A DNA stretch of 64,000 bases from a virus: positions 16,685 through 80,684 of the IMG/VR virus record IMGVR_UViG_3300022910_000005, one strand, 5' to 3'. The position numbers and the translations under genes were made by a program. This document shows, in pieces, positions 40,120-50,144 of this stretch. Numbering within the stretch: the stretch's first letter is position 1; the number at the start of each line of letters is the position of its first letter. The notes beneath the pieces were generated by a model that was given only the letters and a program-made list of their open reading frames with translations, was not told the DNA's origin and did no database searches.

Positions 40120-41151
40120 TCAGACCGAGCGGGATTCGCCGGTCGGGTTGGACGGGATCAGCGTACTCGCCAGGTCGTTGACCTTGCCTTCGATCGTGGC
40201 CAGGGAGAGCGCCGTCGCCTCGCGGGCGGCCTTCTCCTCGTCCAGCGCGGCGGTCAGCGTCACCAGCAGGTTGTAGACCCGCTCGGCGGCCGGGCCGCCC
40301 CACTTCGCGAGCCGGTCGTAGGTCAGTTCGTCGCCCAACTTCCACGGCGTGGCGCTGGGGCCGTTGTTGCTGTTCATCTGGTCGACCATGTACTGGCTGG
40401 TCAACTTGACGGACAGGTCGTCCTTGGTGAGTGCGGCCACGCTGGGCTCCTTCGGTGGGTCCGGCTTCTCGACCGGAGGCTTGGGCTTCGGGGGGTTGAG
40501 CGCGCTCACGACGCGCGGGATGACGATCGCCTTCAACTGGGCGATCCGGGCGGGACCGGGGCAGCCCTTGCCGACCGCGCCAGACCACTGCACGCCGCCC
40601 TTCACCAGCCAGCCGGAGCCGGACGGCTTGAAGCCGGTCGAATGCTTGCAGCCCTGCCGGTGGTAGGCGATCCCCCGGCGGCCGGGCTTCGTGTCCGGCA
40701 CCAGCCTGGCCGGGATTCCGACCTTGTGGCACTCGAAGTGGCTCGGGCAGTCCTTGTGGGCTTCCTTCGAGCAGAGCCAGGTCACCAGCCGGACGATCGC
40801 GTCGATCTGCTCGGGCGTCCATCCGGCGATGTCCTCGACGAGACGCGGTGCGTTGTCAGCGGTTTCGATGGAGATGACCCCCATGTTTCCGTTGAGGTTC
40901 GCGTCGGCCTTGTACGCCGTGTCGCCCCATTGGTAGACGACGCCGTTGAGGTCGGCGGCCTTGTCGCCGCCCCACTTGCCGCCGACACCGAAATGCGATT
41001 CGGTGCCGGACCAGCCGTTCTGGTGGAACATCGCGTCGGTCGACGTGAGGAAGCCGACCATTGTGTGCAGGCAGATGAAATCGTGCGACGTCATCGCCGC
41101 CTGGTGACCGGCGGCGAGCGGTCGCCACCGGGCTCGGGAGTACCTAGCCAT
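40120..41151 (-). CDS. Endolysin: N-acetylmuramoyl-L-alanine amidase, 343 aa
   Basis: Residues about 20-205 are an amidase_2/PGRP-type domain: FICLHTMVGF, ESHFGVGG, VISIETADN, a histidine in YHRQGC and the closing GKGCPGPARI. The fold cuts the bond between muramic acid and L-alanine. A proline-lysine linker (PPKPKPPVEKPDPPKEP) leads to a C-terminal helical region (245-343), partly coiled coil, that may serve wall binding or dimerisation. No signal peptide, as expected for a holin-dependent lysin. Confidence 0.85.
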   Translation of the reverse strand: MARYSRARWRPLAAGHQAAMTSHDFICLHTMVGFLTSTDAMFHQNGWSGTESHFGVGGKWGGDKAADLNGVVYQWGDTAYKADANLNGNMGVISIETADNAPRLVEDIAGWTPEQIDAIVRLVTWLCSKEAHKDCPSHFECHKVGIPARLVPDTKPGRRGIAYHRQGCKHSTGFKPSGSGWLVKGGVQWSGAVGKGCPGPARIAQLKAIVIPRVVSALNPPKPKPPVEKPDPPKEPSVAALTKDDLSVKLTSQYMVDQMNSNNGPSATPWKLGDELTYDRLAKWGGPAAERVYNLLVTLTAALDEEKAAREATALSLATIEGKVNDLASTLIPSNPTGESRSV

Positions 41152-41578
41152 CCTGTCGGTCCTTCATCTCGTCAGTCCGGGCACCGAGCCTGGTCACCTG
41201 GGCCAGCAGCGCGTCGTATCGCAGGTTCGCTTCGGCGCGTTCGGTGCGGATCTGGTTCTCCAATCGTGCCACATCGGCACGAAGTCGCTCCTGATCGAAC
41301 AGCCAGCGGGCGCGCTCGGTCGCGTGCCGGGCTTCGTCGGCGATGCGCTGCGAACGCTCCTCGGCGAGCATCTCTCTCAACCGAGCCACGTCCTCGCCCA
41401 GTTCGTCGCGCGCTCGCGCGACGGTGGCGATGTTGGCGTCGACAACTCCGGCATAGCGCATTTCCTTTGGGGGTTCGGCCCGCCAGGCTCGGAAGGCGTC
41501 GTAGGCATACTTGACGCCCCCTCCTGAGAGTACCGCGAGAAACACGGTCACCCACGGGTCCGGTGTGGGGGTGGCCAT
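41144..41578 (-). CDS. Membrane-anchored coiled-coil protein, 144 aa
   Basis: A short hydrophobic segment (residues 9-24) is followed by about 100 residues of charged helix (DELGEDVARLREMLAEERS, RARWLFDQERLRADVARLEN), a long coiled coil. Position between a polytopic protein and the endolysin suggests a spanin-like or lysis-control role, though Gram-positive-type hosts lack the classical need for spanins. ATG 41578 shares a base with the upstream stop. Confidence 0.65.
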   Translation of the reverse strand: MATPTPDPWVTVFLAVLSGGGVKYAYDAFRAWRAEPPKEMRYAGVVDANIATVARARDELGEDVARLREMLAEERSQRIADEARHATERARWLFDQERLRADVARLENQIRTERAEANLRYDALLAQVTRLGARTDEMKDRQDG

Positions 41579-42036
41579 CAGCAGTCCTTGCGTCGGGTAC
41601 GGACAATCTCCTTGATCAACGCGGCCTCCTGCTCTTTCAGCCACCACCCCCGCAGTAGGCATACGCAGCCGACCGTGAAGAAGAACGCCGCCGTGGCCCC
41701 GGCTCGGCCCCAGGTCGACGCTCCGATCACCGCGACCGAGAAGGCCACGAGGGTCGTTGCGAACAGGTACAGACCACTGGCGATCAGCCCGAGACGCCGG
41801 GATGCGATCCCGAACGCCACGGAAGAGCCAGCCATGATCATCATTACGGCCCAGACAAGTTCCAACTTGTCCGGCAATGCTTGCAGGCTCACCGACGGAG
41901 AGTTGCCGGTGATGATGTTCATGACGATCGCTGCCGCCCAGATCACCAGGCCCATCTCCAGGCCGTATTCACCGATCGCGTGCGGAAGCCGCCTCCTGAG
42001 GACGAACCGTCGCGCCCTTGCTCGCCACGGAGACAT
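41578..42036 (-). CDS. Four-helix membrane protein, 152 aa
   Basis: Start at ATG 42036 with GGAAGG 6 bases upstream; an in-frame TTG at 42087 lacks one. Four hydrophobic segments (about 27-45, 58-75, 82-98 and 107-125) flanked by basic ends (RARARRFVLRRRL, TRRKDC). Placed in the lysis cassette; a second holin or anti-holin is possible. I recognise no family. Confidence 0.65.
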   Translation of the reverse strand: MSPWRARARRFVLRRRLPHAIGEYGLEMGLVIWAAAIVMNIITGNSPSVSLQALPDKLELVWAVMMIMAGSSVAFGIASRRLGLIASGLYLFATTLVAFSVAVIGASTWGRAGATAAFFFTVGCVCLLRGWWLKEQEAALIKEIVRTRRKDC

Positions 42037-42106
42037 CAAGATCCTTCCACCACAACGATTCGAGCCTGGACCCTGATCGTATGTCAACCCGCCGGTAACG
42101 TGCGGA

Positions 42107-42823
42107 TCAGAACACCTGCGTGGGCGTCACGTACATCCGGCTGGCCGTCGAAACGGTCGTGGTGTTCGCGTTCGAAGCACCCTGAGCCCACTGCCACTGC
42201 AACGTCCCGGCCGCCGTCACGGTCACCAGCATGTCCTCATGCAACACCGACGCGGCCAGGCCAGCATCCAGACCGATCCGCACGGCGGTCGCGAACCCGT
42301 GGCCGGACGCCCGGCTGACTGATCCGGCCGACTGACCCTCGGCCGCCGTCGTGTTCTCGCCCGGACCCATCACCGAGCGGCCGTTCGAGGATATCGTCCC
42401 GCCCGTGAAGGCCCAGGCCGTCCGCAGGTCCGGGACGTCGGACGGCGATGAGCAGTGAGCGAACAGTTCGATCCGGTACGTGCCGATCGACAGCGGCCAC
42501 GCCAAGTCCGTGTCGTTCACCAGCGTGGTCGACGAAGTGACGCCCTGGCTGGCCAGTTTCCGCTTGCAGATGGTGCCGGACGGGATGCCGGACAGGCGAC
42601 CGCCGACGATCCACGTCGACTTCTGCTTGACCATCCACACCCGGTCGCCGACCAGCAGTTGCGAATCCTGGTCTCGCGCAAGCCATGCCAGGTCCGTCTG
42701 GTCGGTGCGCACCTTCCGGGCCGCGCCCGTGTCGATCGCGGTGATGACGCCGATTCGCAGGTCGGCCGTCGGCTCCTTGTCGGCCAGGAGCCCGGCCAGG
42801 TCTTGCGTCTGGTCAATGCTCAC
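42107..42823 (-). CDS. Minor tail protein, 238 aa
   Basis: GTG 42823 overlaps the upstream stop. The first 100 residues look like a tail-hub accessory beta domain (RIGVITAIDTGAARKVRTD, LLVGDRVWMVKQKSTWIVGG). The rest is a receptor-type beta sandwich (TYRIELFAHCSSP, WAFTGGTISSNG, LVTVTAAGTLQWQWAQG). This order, a baseplate-like protein followed by a small tip protein, is usual in actinophage tail modules. Confidence 0.65.
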   Translation of the reverse strand: MSIDQTQDLAGLLADKEPTADLRIGVITAIDTGAARKVRTDQTDLAWLARDQDSQLLVGDRVWMVKQKSTWIVGGRLSGIPSGTICKRKLASQGVTSSTTLVNDTDLAWPLSIGTYRIELFAHCSSPSDVPDLRTAWAFTGGTISSNGRSVMGPGENTTAAEGQSAGSVSRASGHGFATAVRIGLDAGLAASVLHEDMLVTVTAAGTLQWQWAQGASNANTTTVSTASRMYVTPTQVF

Positions 42824-43935
42824 GTAATGGCCTCCTCGCACCGCAGGCGCGTGTGGTCGCCCTGCACGTTCACCAGCGGGATCGTTCCGCTGATCACCTT
42901 GTACCGGCCGTCGGTGGACGAACGGTTGTCGATCACGTTGATCACGTCGTAGATGTCGTGGCCGGGATGTCCACGGGTGAAGATCTCGACCTCCTGCTTC
43001 ATTCCGCTGACGCGGGGCAGGGTTTCAGCAGCGATGGCGGCGGCCTGCACGTCGTTGACGATGATGTCGGACCAGACGCCGTACGGACGGCGGCCGAAAG
43101 GTCCGTCCGAATAGGTGGCACTGTTCGGGTCCGTGTCCCACAGTTCAGCGCGGATCGGCAGGTAGTCGGGATGCTGGCCGCGCACGATGACGCCGGAGTA
43201 GACCGCGTCCACCGGCCGGAACCTCCTGGACACATTCATCAGCACGCTGTGCAGACCGGTGGTGTACGTGACCCCGGTGTCCACTTCGGTGATCGGTTCG
43301 ACGACCGCCTGCCCCAACTGGTCGAAATAGCAGACGTACGAGGATGCTTCGCACAACGCACGGATCGCATCCCACGGCGACGTCAGCCGGTCGAACACCA
43401 CCTCGGGCGTCACCCACGCTGACGTGGTGACGCGGATGGCGACCGTCGGCATCCGGGCGGCGATGATCGCTGCGATGGCCGTGTGGATCGGCGTGCCGTC
43501 CTCCACCACCCACGGGTCCTCGAACCGCCTGCTGCGCAACGAGTCGACCCGGTCGAACCCCTTGATCTCCACGACGGTGCCGTCCGAGTGCGAACGCACC
43601 TCCGGCTCGCTGATCCCGAACACGCCCATCGGAACGTATTCGTAGCCGGACACTCCTTCGTCGTCGGTCACCCACAGACCGCGATAGATCTTCAGTTCCG
43701 TGCCTTTTGGCGTGAGCAGGTCGGTCGCCTTCGTGGGCGTCAGTTCGCCGTCCGCGTCGCTGATCGTGAAGTGGGCCTCCCGCCGCACCGCAACGTCGTC
43801 GATGCCGATGTAGCCGGAGATCAGCACGTCCAACGTTGTGATGAGCGTGTCCGCGTACAGCACGTCGATCTTCGTCGACCATCTCCGGGTGGAGTCGAGC
43901 AGCGCAAGGTCGAACGCCTTGCTGGTCCTCCACAC
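42820..43935 (-). CDS. Tail hub / minor tail protein (DUF5047-like), 371 aa
   Basis: Sequence of the kind found in actinophage tail hubs: TLDVLISGYIGIDDVAVRREAHFTISD, GVSGYEYVPMGVFGISEP, EIKGFDRVDSLRSRRF and TSPWDAIRALCEASSYVCYFD, resembling the gp27/hub fold of ring-forming tail tip proteins. The C-terminal part has many strands, with HPGHDIYDVINVIDN. The protein likely links tail tube and tip. GTG start with GGGAGG 7 bases upstream. Confidence 0.7.
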   Translation of the reverse strand: MWRTSKAFDLALLDSTRRWSTKIDVLYADTLITTLDVLISGYIGIDDVAVRREAHFTISDADGELTPTKATDLLTPKGTELKIYRGLWVTDDEGVSGYEYVPMGVFGISEPEVRSHSDGTVVEIKGFDRVDSLRSRRFEDPWVVEDGTPIHTAIAAIIAARMPTVAIRVTTSAWVTPEVVFDRLTSPWDAIRALCEASSYVCYFDQLGQAVVEPITEVDTGVTYTTGLHSVLMNVSRRFRPVDAVYSGVIVRGQHPDYLPIRAELWDTDPNSATYSDGPFGRRPYGVWSDIIVNDVQAAAIAAETLPRVSGMKQEVEIFTRGHPGHDIYDVINVIDNRSSTDGRYKVISGTIPLVNVQGDHTRLRCEEAIT

Positions 43936-46900
43936 TCACTGCCTCCCGAGCGTTGGGTCGATCTCGATGTAGTCGACAACGATGTTGCGATGCCGCTGTG
44001 CCTCAACGTTGTACTTGCGCCGGATCAGCCGAGCGAAAATGATCGCACCGACGGGACTCTGAAGGACGAACGTTGCCGTCCGATCCAGAACGCTCGTTGC
44101 GTATTCGATGTCGGCAGCCTTCACGAAGATGGTCAACGTTCCGGTGGCCGCCTGAAGTCCTTCAGTGTCAACGATCGGGTAGAAGCGTCCGGCCGGACGG
44201 TGAACGCTGGACGACTCGTCGTCCGTCCGATCGTGACCGACAACGTAGCCGTACAGTTCCGCTTCGTCAGCGCTGTCGCAATCGCGGATACCCCAACGTT
44301 CGGCCTCCAGGCTGATCGTGGCCAGCGCTGACGAACCGCTCGACAGCGTGCTGCCCTGCCCCTGGTCGATGTCGGTGAACGCACGGTAGATCACGTCCTT
44401 GCCGAACGGCATCAGCCGGTCGTACGCGATGGCGATCTGGCGCAGGTTCGGCTTGATCCGCTCCAGGATCGTCGCGAACGTTGTCCCACCGTCATCGCTA
44501 CGCTCCACCCGCAGCGTCTCGTTCTGAGCGAAACCTCCCGGCTGGTAAGCAACGACCCGGCCAGGGTGAAAAGACACGTACCCGACGTAGAACACCTCGG
44601 ACGCTGCTGCCGTGCTCAGCACCTCCAGGACGACCCGGGCCAACACTGCGCCGACCGGAGCGACGTCCGTAACGTTCGCCTGAGCGTAGGCCGCGTTCGT
44701 TGCGTTGACCTGGCTGGACACCGTCGTTGAGATCAACGTTCCGGTGCCGTCGTCGTCGTCGTACCAGCGGATCGAAACGCGGGCCGCCCGCGTCGTTGTC
44801 GCTGCCCGGAACGACGCCATCAACGTATACGCTGTGCCTTCCTGCACCGGGAACGACAATGGTCGCAGCGGAGCCGGTTCGTCAGCGGTCGGCGGCGGCG
44901 GGTCGCCCACCACAGTGCGAGCGGCCATCGTCCCGGCCGCAACGCTGGTCATCTTGAATCCGATCAGCAGACCGGCCCCGGTGTCCTCGATCTGGTCGGC
45001 CAACGTAACGTTCGCGTCCGACTCCCAGCCGGTCGCACTGCCGTCCTGGTCGGCCGTCAGGAACGACGACTGGCCGGTCAGGTCCAGGCGAGCGCGCGGG
45101 ACGCCAGACACAAAATCGATTGAGTCCACCACCTCCACCAGCGGGCCGGACGGCGGCGTGACGAAGATGCTGAAGGACGAGTAGACCCAGTCGCTGGCGA
45201 TGGCGGCCACACTCGTCGCCCGAACGTACGCCCGATACGAAACGTTGTTCGTCAGCGGCAGTTCGATGCGCGCTGACCTGGCGACACTGGAGCCGACCAC
45301 GCCGGACGTCCACACCGCGCCGAGCGGGTCCGTCGGTGAGATGCCCGGCCCCTCCGGCACGATGCGGATCTCGTAGTCCCGTTGCGCGTCGAGGCTGGAG
45401 TACGTCCACTGCACCAGCGGCGTGCTCTCCTCGTACACCACGTTCGTCGGGTCGGTCACCACGACGATCGGGCTGGCCGCCGAGATGACGGTGCGCGGGC
45501 TCGTGAAGGCGCTGGATGAGCCGCTGCTGGACACCACCTGGATCGCCCAGGTGTACGTGACGCCGTTCGTCCACTTGCTGGCCGGGAACGTCACCTGCGA
45601 CGGGTTGTCCGGGTCCGTGGTGTTCGTGACCGTGCCGGACTGGAACGCTTGCGTCGTCGCGTTCCAGTACTCCGTCGTTCCACCGTTGACCCGCTTGAAC
45701 ACGTACCCGGCCTCGGCGTCGCCGGGCGCGATCGGGTTGTACGTCCAGGTGAACGTTCCGCCCAGCGCCAGGTTCAACTTCGCGCCGCTGGCCGGGCTCT
45801 CCAGGGTTGGCGTTGGTGGCGTCCGCACCAGCGTGGTGAGGATCGCCGAGTTCACCGTGTAGACCACGGGATTCGTGCCGGTGATGATCGTGTAGAGGTA
45901 TGGGATCGTGTTCCGCTGCGGGTGCCGGGGCAGCGACACCTGCCCGTCCACCGTGGACGGGCTGCGGGCGATCAGCACCGACCAGGCTGACCAGGTCAGC
46001 AGCGAGCGGGTGAACTTGCTGTACCGCACGTCGCCGTCGCCCTGGTCGTGGAAGATCAGGTAGATGTCGTCGGTGACCGGGTCGCACGCCAGGGAGAGCC
46101 CGGCCAGTTGGGTGGTGCCGCCCGGGAGCGCCGGGGGTGAGCGGGTCACCGGGGCGGCCACGCCGTCCCATTCGACGACCGAGATGGAGTTCGCGTTCGC
46201 CGACCAGGCGAACATGTACCGCGCGCCGTCCCACACGCCGCACAGCGTCGTCTTCGGCACGCTGCCGGTCGCCAGGACCACCGGGGTTCCCCAGGTCCAC
46301 ACGCCGCCGCTGTAGGCCGCCCGGTTGAGCCGGATGCCGCCGGACGCGCCGTACAGGCCGGTCCCCAGGAACAGGTGAGGGGTCGCTGACGGGGTGATGC
46401 CGTCGCCCGTGTGCGCGAACTCCAGGCTGCCGAACTGGGTCGCCTCCAGGCCGCTGGACGGACCCATCGTCGTCGCGCCGACGCTCAGCACGCCCTTGTT
46501 GGAGATGTTGACCCGGGCCACCTGGCAGCCGCCGGTCGTGCCGATCGAGTAGCAGAGGAACGCCGTCCAACCGGTGCCGTTGCGGAAGGCGATCGGGTCC
46601 GAGTCGATTGCCAGGCGGCCACCGGCCGGGCTGATCTTCAGCGTCTTCCAGGACCAGCCGGGGATGTAGTTGCCGCTGGCCAGATCCTTCGCGCTGACGA
46701 CGGTCGACGTGCCGCCCTGGAGCGTGGCCGTGTTGTTCGGGGCCTTCGTCGGCGTGCCCCGCGCGTAGATGATGACCTGCGGGTCCAGGTCGTACTGGAC
46801 GAACGACAGGTGCGCGTAGCCGTCCTGGTCGACGTACATCGACGGGTTGGCCTTGTTCTGGCCGAGATTCAACTCGGACGTCGGACTCCAGTGCCAGGTG

Positions 46901-47061
46901 TTACCGGAGTCCCTGCTGTAGTAGAACTTGGCGACGCCGCCGGTCGAGCCGGACGCGGAAACCACGACGGCCCAGAAGAACCCGTCCTTGTCCTCCATGA
47001 TCCGCTTGTCCGGCGAACCCTGGAGGGCGAACGTGTTGTTGCCGACGAAGACTTTCGCCAC
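43936..47061 (-). CDS. Large minor tail protein: beta-propeller + FN3-like domains, 1041 aa
   Basis: Tail-tip adsorption protein. Residues 1-400 hold sialidase/BNR-type propeller signs, including the Asp-box SRDSGNTWHW and repeated SFVQYDLD, YSKFTRSLLTWSAW strands. From about 415 to 640 are two fibronectin-III-like domains (GGTFTWTYNPI, SYRAYVRATS). Beyond 640 come a carbohydrate-binding-type jelly roll (SFRAATTTRAARVSIRWYDDD) and a tail-linked C-terminal domain (VRRKYN-like end). GTG start. The 3' half of the gene is unusually rich in AACGTT and less GC-rich, suggesting a mosaic origin. Confidence 0.7.
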   Translation of the reverse strand: MAKVFVGNNTFALQGSPDKRIMEDKDGFFWAVVVSASGSTGGVAKFYYSRDSGNTWHWSPTSELNLGQNKANPSMYVDQDGYAHLSFVQYDLDPQVIIYARGTPTKAPNNTATLQGGTSTVVSAKDLASGNYIPGWSWKTLKISPAGGRLAIDSDPIAFRNGTGWTAFLCYSIGTTGGCQVARVNISNKGVLSVGATTMGPSSGLEATQFGSLEFAHTGDGITPSATPHLFLGTGLYGASGGIRLNRAAYSGGVWTWGTPVVLATGSVPKTTLCGVWDGARYMFAWSANANSISVVEWDGVAAPVTRSPPALPGGTTQLAGLSLACDPVTDDIYLIFHDQGDGDVRYSKFTRSLLTWSAWSVLIARSPSTVDGQVSLPRHPQRNTIPYLYTIITGTNPVVYTVNSAILTTLVRTPPTPTLESPASGAKLNLALGGTFTWTYNPIAPGDAEAGYVFKRVNGGTTEYWNATTQAFQSGTVTNTTDPDNPSQVTFPASKWTNGVTYTWAIQVVSSSGSSSAFTSPRTVISAASPIVVVTDPTNVVYEESTPLVQWTYSSLDAQRDYEIRIVPEGPGISPTDPLGAVWTSGVVGSSVARSARIELPLTNNVSYRAYVRATSVAAIASDWVYSSFSIFVTPPSGPLVEVVDSIDFVSGVPRARLDLTGQSSFLTADQDGSATGWESDANVTLADQIEDTGAGLLIGFKMTSVAAGTMAARTVVGDPPPPTADEPAPLRPLSFPVQEGTAYTLMASFRAATTTRAARVSIRWYDDDDGTGTLISTTVSSQVNATNAAYAQANVTDVAPVGAVLARVVLEVLSTAAASEVFYVGYVSFHPGRVVAYQPGGFAQNETLRVERSDDGGTTFATILERIKPNLRQIAIAYDRLMPFGKDVIYRAFTDIDQGQGSTLSSGSSALATISLEAERWGIRDCDSADEAELYGYVVGHDRTDDESSSVHRPAGRFYPIVDTEGLQAATGTLTIFVKAADIEYATSVLDRTATFVLQSPVGAIIFARLIRRKYNVEAQRHRNIVVDYIEIDPTLGRQ

Positions 47062-47073
47062 CGAGCGCCATCC

Positions 47074-49947
47074 TTACTGGCGACGGATCGCCGTGAGCAG
47101 ATCGTTGGCCAACTGGCCGCTGGCCCCATCGAACGCCTGCCGGGCCTCGGCCGGGCTGACGCCGTCTCCGACCTGCACCACAACCGACCCGGGGGCAAGG
47201 GTCACTGTAGTTGACCCCCCGCCCTGGCCGGTGCCCGTCGTGCTCGCGACCGCCCGGAACGAGCCTCCGGTGCCCAGGCCCATCGACATCACGTCAGCGA
47301 TGTCGCGCGCTGCCGCCTGAACGAGACCGGCCCGGCCAGCAAGGCCCGCCGCCAGGTCTTCCGCCAGGTGCTGGCCACGGATCATGGCGTAGCCGTCGCC
47401 GGACAGTGGGCCGACCTTCGCCGGGGAGCCGGGCAGCAGGTCGGTGATCCGTCCGATCGCACCCTCGACGGCACCGACCGCGTCGCCGATGGCCGAGCGG
47501 ATGCCGGACGCCAGCGAGCGCATGATGCTCGCACCGGCCGAGAAGAACTGACCGCCCAGGTTCCAGACCAGGCCAACGATGCCACTGAGCGCGCCGGACA
47601 CGGTGGATCGGATCGTGGACCAGCCGCGCGAGATGACGCCGGAGATCGCGCTCATCGCCGCCGAGACGCCGGAGCGCATCGTGCCGAACGCCGCCAGCAG
47701 GCCGCCGAGCACCAGGCTGAGCGCGGTGCGGAAGATGGCGATGATCGCCGACCACATGGCATTGATGATGCCCTGCACGCCCTGCTGGAATCCACGGAAC
47801 CCGGCGGTGATCCCGCTCCAGGCCGCCGACATGATCGACCTGATGGTGCCCCACGCGGCGGACAACCCGCCAATGACCCTCTTCCACAACTGATCCCAGA
47901 GGGTGAACAGCAGGTTGAGGCTGACGGTCCAGGTCGCCTTGAGGATCTGGAAGCCGCCGATGACGACGCCCTTGATGAGTTCCCACGCGCCCTTGAGGAT
48001 CTGGAGGATGCCCTGCCACACCGCCGACCAGTTGCCGGTCAGGAGCCCGGCGAAGATCGTGATGATGCCCATGATCGTGTCGAGGGTTCCGGAGATGACG
48101 CCCTTGATGATCGTCCACGCGCCCTGCACGATGGCCGACAGCGTCGGCCAGACGGCCGACCAGATCGCGCTGATGATCGCCAGCGCGCCAGTGATTTCGG
48201 TGACGATCGCGTTCCAGACGAACGTGATGATCGTCAGGATGTTCTGCCACACGGCCATGAACAGCGGCGCGTTGGTGGTCGCCCACTGCACCACCTTGTT
48301 GAACTGCTGCACCACGAAGTCGAACACGGCCTGCACCGCCGGGCCGAACGTGGCCGACAACCACGCCGCCGCCTGGCCGAGCCATCCGACGATCGCGGTG
48401 TAGACGGTCGTCGCGAACGACGCGATGGCCCCGGCGACCGTGTTGACGATGTCGTGGAACGTCTGAAAGTGCGTGTAGGCGTAGTAGATTCCGAACGCCA
48501 CGGCGGCCAGAGCGGCCACGACGGCCAGCACGATGCCAGCCGTCAGCGCCAGGCCGGTCAGGAACTCACCGATGCCGACACCGGCCGCCAGCGCGGCGGC
48601 CGAGATGACGCTGAAGACGTTCGCGATGGCCAGGATCGGGCCGATGATCTTCAGGCCGACGGCGGCCACGCCGATGAAGCCGAGGCCGAGCAGGGCCAGC
48701 AGCGGGTGCGCCTTCTGGAAGCCGTCGATCGCACGGAACAGCCCGGTGGCGATCTTCACGAGTGCCTCGCCCAGCGGCGCGCCTGCCTTGACGATCGCCA
48801 CGAACGCCAGAGCGATCTGACCGATGAGAGACAGCACCAGTGGGGTGTTCTCGCGGATGTACGCCACGAAGTTCTGGAAGCCCTGCGACTGCGCCAGCCC
48901 CTTCGCCCAATCCTCGAACGCTTGCGACATCCCCACCATGCCGCCAGTGAAGTCCCGGGTGAGCGGCATGAAAGCCATGATGAGAGCAGCGAATCCACCG
49001 AAGACGTTGCCGATCGTCCGGCCCAGGTCGCGCAGGATCGGACCGAGGTTCTGGCCGATCATCTTGATGAAGGACTGCCAGAACGGACCCTGGAGCGCTC
49101 GGACCGCAGACCGTTCCAGGAACAGGAACGCCCCGGCCGCCGCCTGCACGATCGGTGCGATCGACGGCAGCAGCGCGGCGATGCCCTTCAAGCCCTCGGC
49201 CGCCGTCTGGAAGATGATCGGCTGGAACTGCTCAGCGAAAGAACGCCAAGCAGCCTGGAAAGCCTGGATGCCCTTCACCATCTCCTGCTCGGCAGGCGAC
49301 AGCGAATCCATGATCGCCTTCATCTTCGCCAGGGCCTTGTCCTTGGCGTCGTCCGTGACGGCCGTGTTGAAGGCGTCCTGGGCGGTCTTCAGGCCCTTCA
49401 GCGCATCGTTGACGTGGCTGAAGTTGGTGACGGCGACCGCACCGAACAGGCCGACGCCAATCCCGGCAGTCACCAGTGCACCGGATAGCGCAGCGATGCC
49501 GCCGACGGCGACCGCGCCGATCGGGATCAGAGCGGTGCCCAGGCCCAATACCGCTGCGGCGATACCGTTCACGGACCGGCTGGCCTGGAGCGCGGAGTTC
49601 CTGAAGCCGTCCATCGACGCGCGGCCCTTGCGCACCTCGTCGGTGTTGACCTTCACCTTGACGCGCTCGTCGCCGATCGACTTCAGTTCGGCCTTGAGGA
49701 TTTCGATCTCTTCGGCCGCATCGCCCGTGTTGAGATCGATGTCGATGTCCGGCGACTTCTCGTCCAACCGGTCCAGGTCGGCCATCAACTTCTTGATCTC
49801 GGCCTCGACGTCGTGCGCGTTCGCGTCGATGTCGATGTTCGCGTCGTCGCCGTCGAGACCCTTGATCAGAGCGTCGATCGCGAGGATCGTCTTGGTCGCG
49901 TCGTCGTCCGCGTCGATGTGAACACCGAGTTCAGCCACCGTCGGCAT
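47074..49947 (-). CDS. Tape measure protein, 957 aa
   Basis: Sets tail length and is ejected during infection. The longest gene of the tail module follows the two tail chaperone genes, as usual. The N-terminal 130 residues are acidic coiled coil (KKLMADLDRLDEKSPDIDID); the middle has several hydrophobic stretches (about 140-180, 405-490), and the C-terminal half repeats W-rich helical units (GNWSAVWQGILQILKGAWEL). At about 1.5 angstrom per residue this predicts a tail near 140 nm. No peptidase or lysozyme domain is evident. ATG start. Confidence 0.85.
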   Translation of the reverse strand: MPTVAELGVHIDADDDATKTILAIDALIKGLDGDDANIDIDANAHDVEAEIKKLMADLDRLDEKSPDIDIDLNTGDAAEEIEILKAELKSIGDERVKVKVNTDEVRKGRASMDGFRNSALQASRSVNGIAAAVLGLGTALIPIGAVAVGGIAALSGALVTAGIGVGLFGAVAVTNFSHVNDALKGLKTAQDAFNTAVTDDAKDKALAKMKAIMDSLSPAEQEMVKGIQAFQAAWRSFAEQFQPIIFQTAAEGLKGIAALLPSIAPIVQAAAGAFLFLERSAVRALQGPFWQSFIKMIGQNLGPILRDLGRTIGNVFGGFAALIMAFMPLTRDFTGGMVGMSQAFEDWAKGLAQSQGFQNFVAYIRENTPLVLSLIGQIALAFVAIVKAGAPLGEALVKIATGLFRAIDGFQKAHPLLALLGLGFIGVAAVGLKIIGPILAIANVFSVISAAALAAGVGIGEFLTGLALTAGIVLAVVAALAAVAFGIYYAYTHFQTFHDIVNTVAGAIASFATTVYTAIVGWLGQAAAWLSATFGPAVQAVFDFVVQQFNKVVQWATTNAPLFMAVWQNILTIITFVWNAIVTEITGALAIISAIWSAVWPTLSAIVQGAWTIIKGVISGTLDTIMGIITIFAGLLTGNWSAVWQGILQILKGAWELIKGVVIGGFQILKATWTVSLNLLFTLWDQLWKRVIGGLSAAWGTIRSIMSAAWSGITAGFRGFQQGVQGIINAMWSAIIAIFRTALSLVLGGLLAAFGTMRSGVSAAMSAISGVISRGWSTIRSTVSGALSGIVGLVWNLGGQFFSAGASIMRSLASGIRSAIGDAVGAVEGAIGRITDLLPGSPAKVGPLSGDGYAMIRGQHLAEDLAAGLAGRAGLVQAAARDIADVMSMGLGTGGSFRAVASTTGTGQGGGSTTVTLAPGSVVVQVGDGVSPAEARQAFDGASGQLANDLLTAIRRQ

Positions 49948-50144
49948 TACGACGCTCCCTTCTTCTTGCTCGCGTGGTGCTCAGCGGACTGACTGGCCAG
50001 GGCCACCCTCACCCACCAGGCTGGCTTGGCCGCCAGGTCCCAGGGCGGCACGCCGAGGTAGCGTGCCGCCTGGATGAGCGTGAACCACAACGGCGCTTCG
50101 CCCATCGCCCCATCCGTCACCAGGTAGCGACGAAGGGCCTTCAT
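49947..50144 (-). CDS. Tail assembly chaperone, second reading frame, 65 aa
   Basis: Overlaps the preceding chaperone gene as ATGA and ends at the tape-measure start. Residues PLWFTLIQAARYLGVPPWDLAAKPAWWV followed by a basic HHASKKKGAS are typical of the downstream part of G/GT chaperones. It may be translated from its own ATG, or as a fusion after -1 slippage on the run of five Gs just before the upstream stop. Confidence 0.7.
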   Translation of the reverse strand: MKALRRYLVTDGAMGEAPLWFTLIQAARYLGVPPWDLAAKPAWWVRVALASQSAEHHASKKKGAS

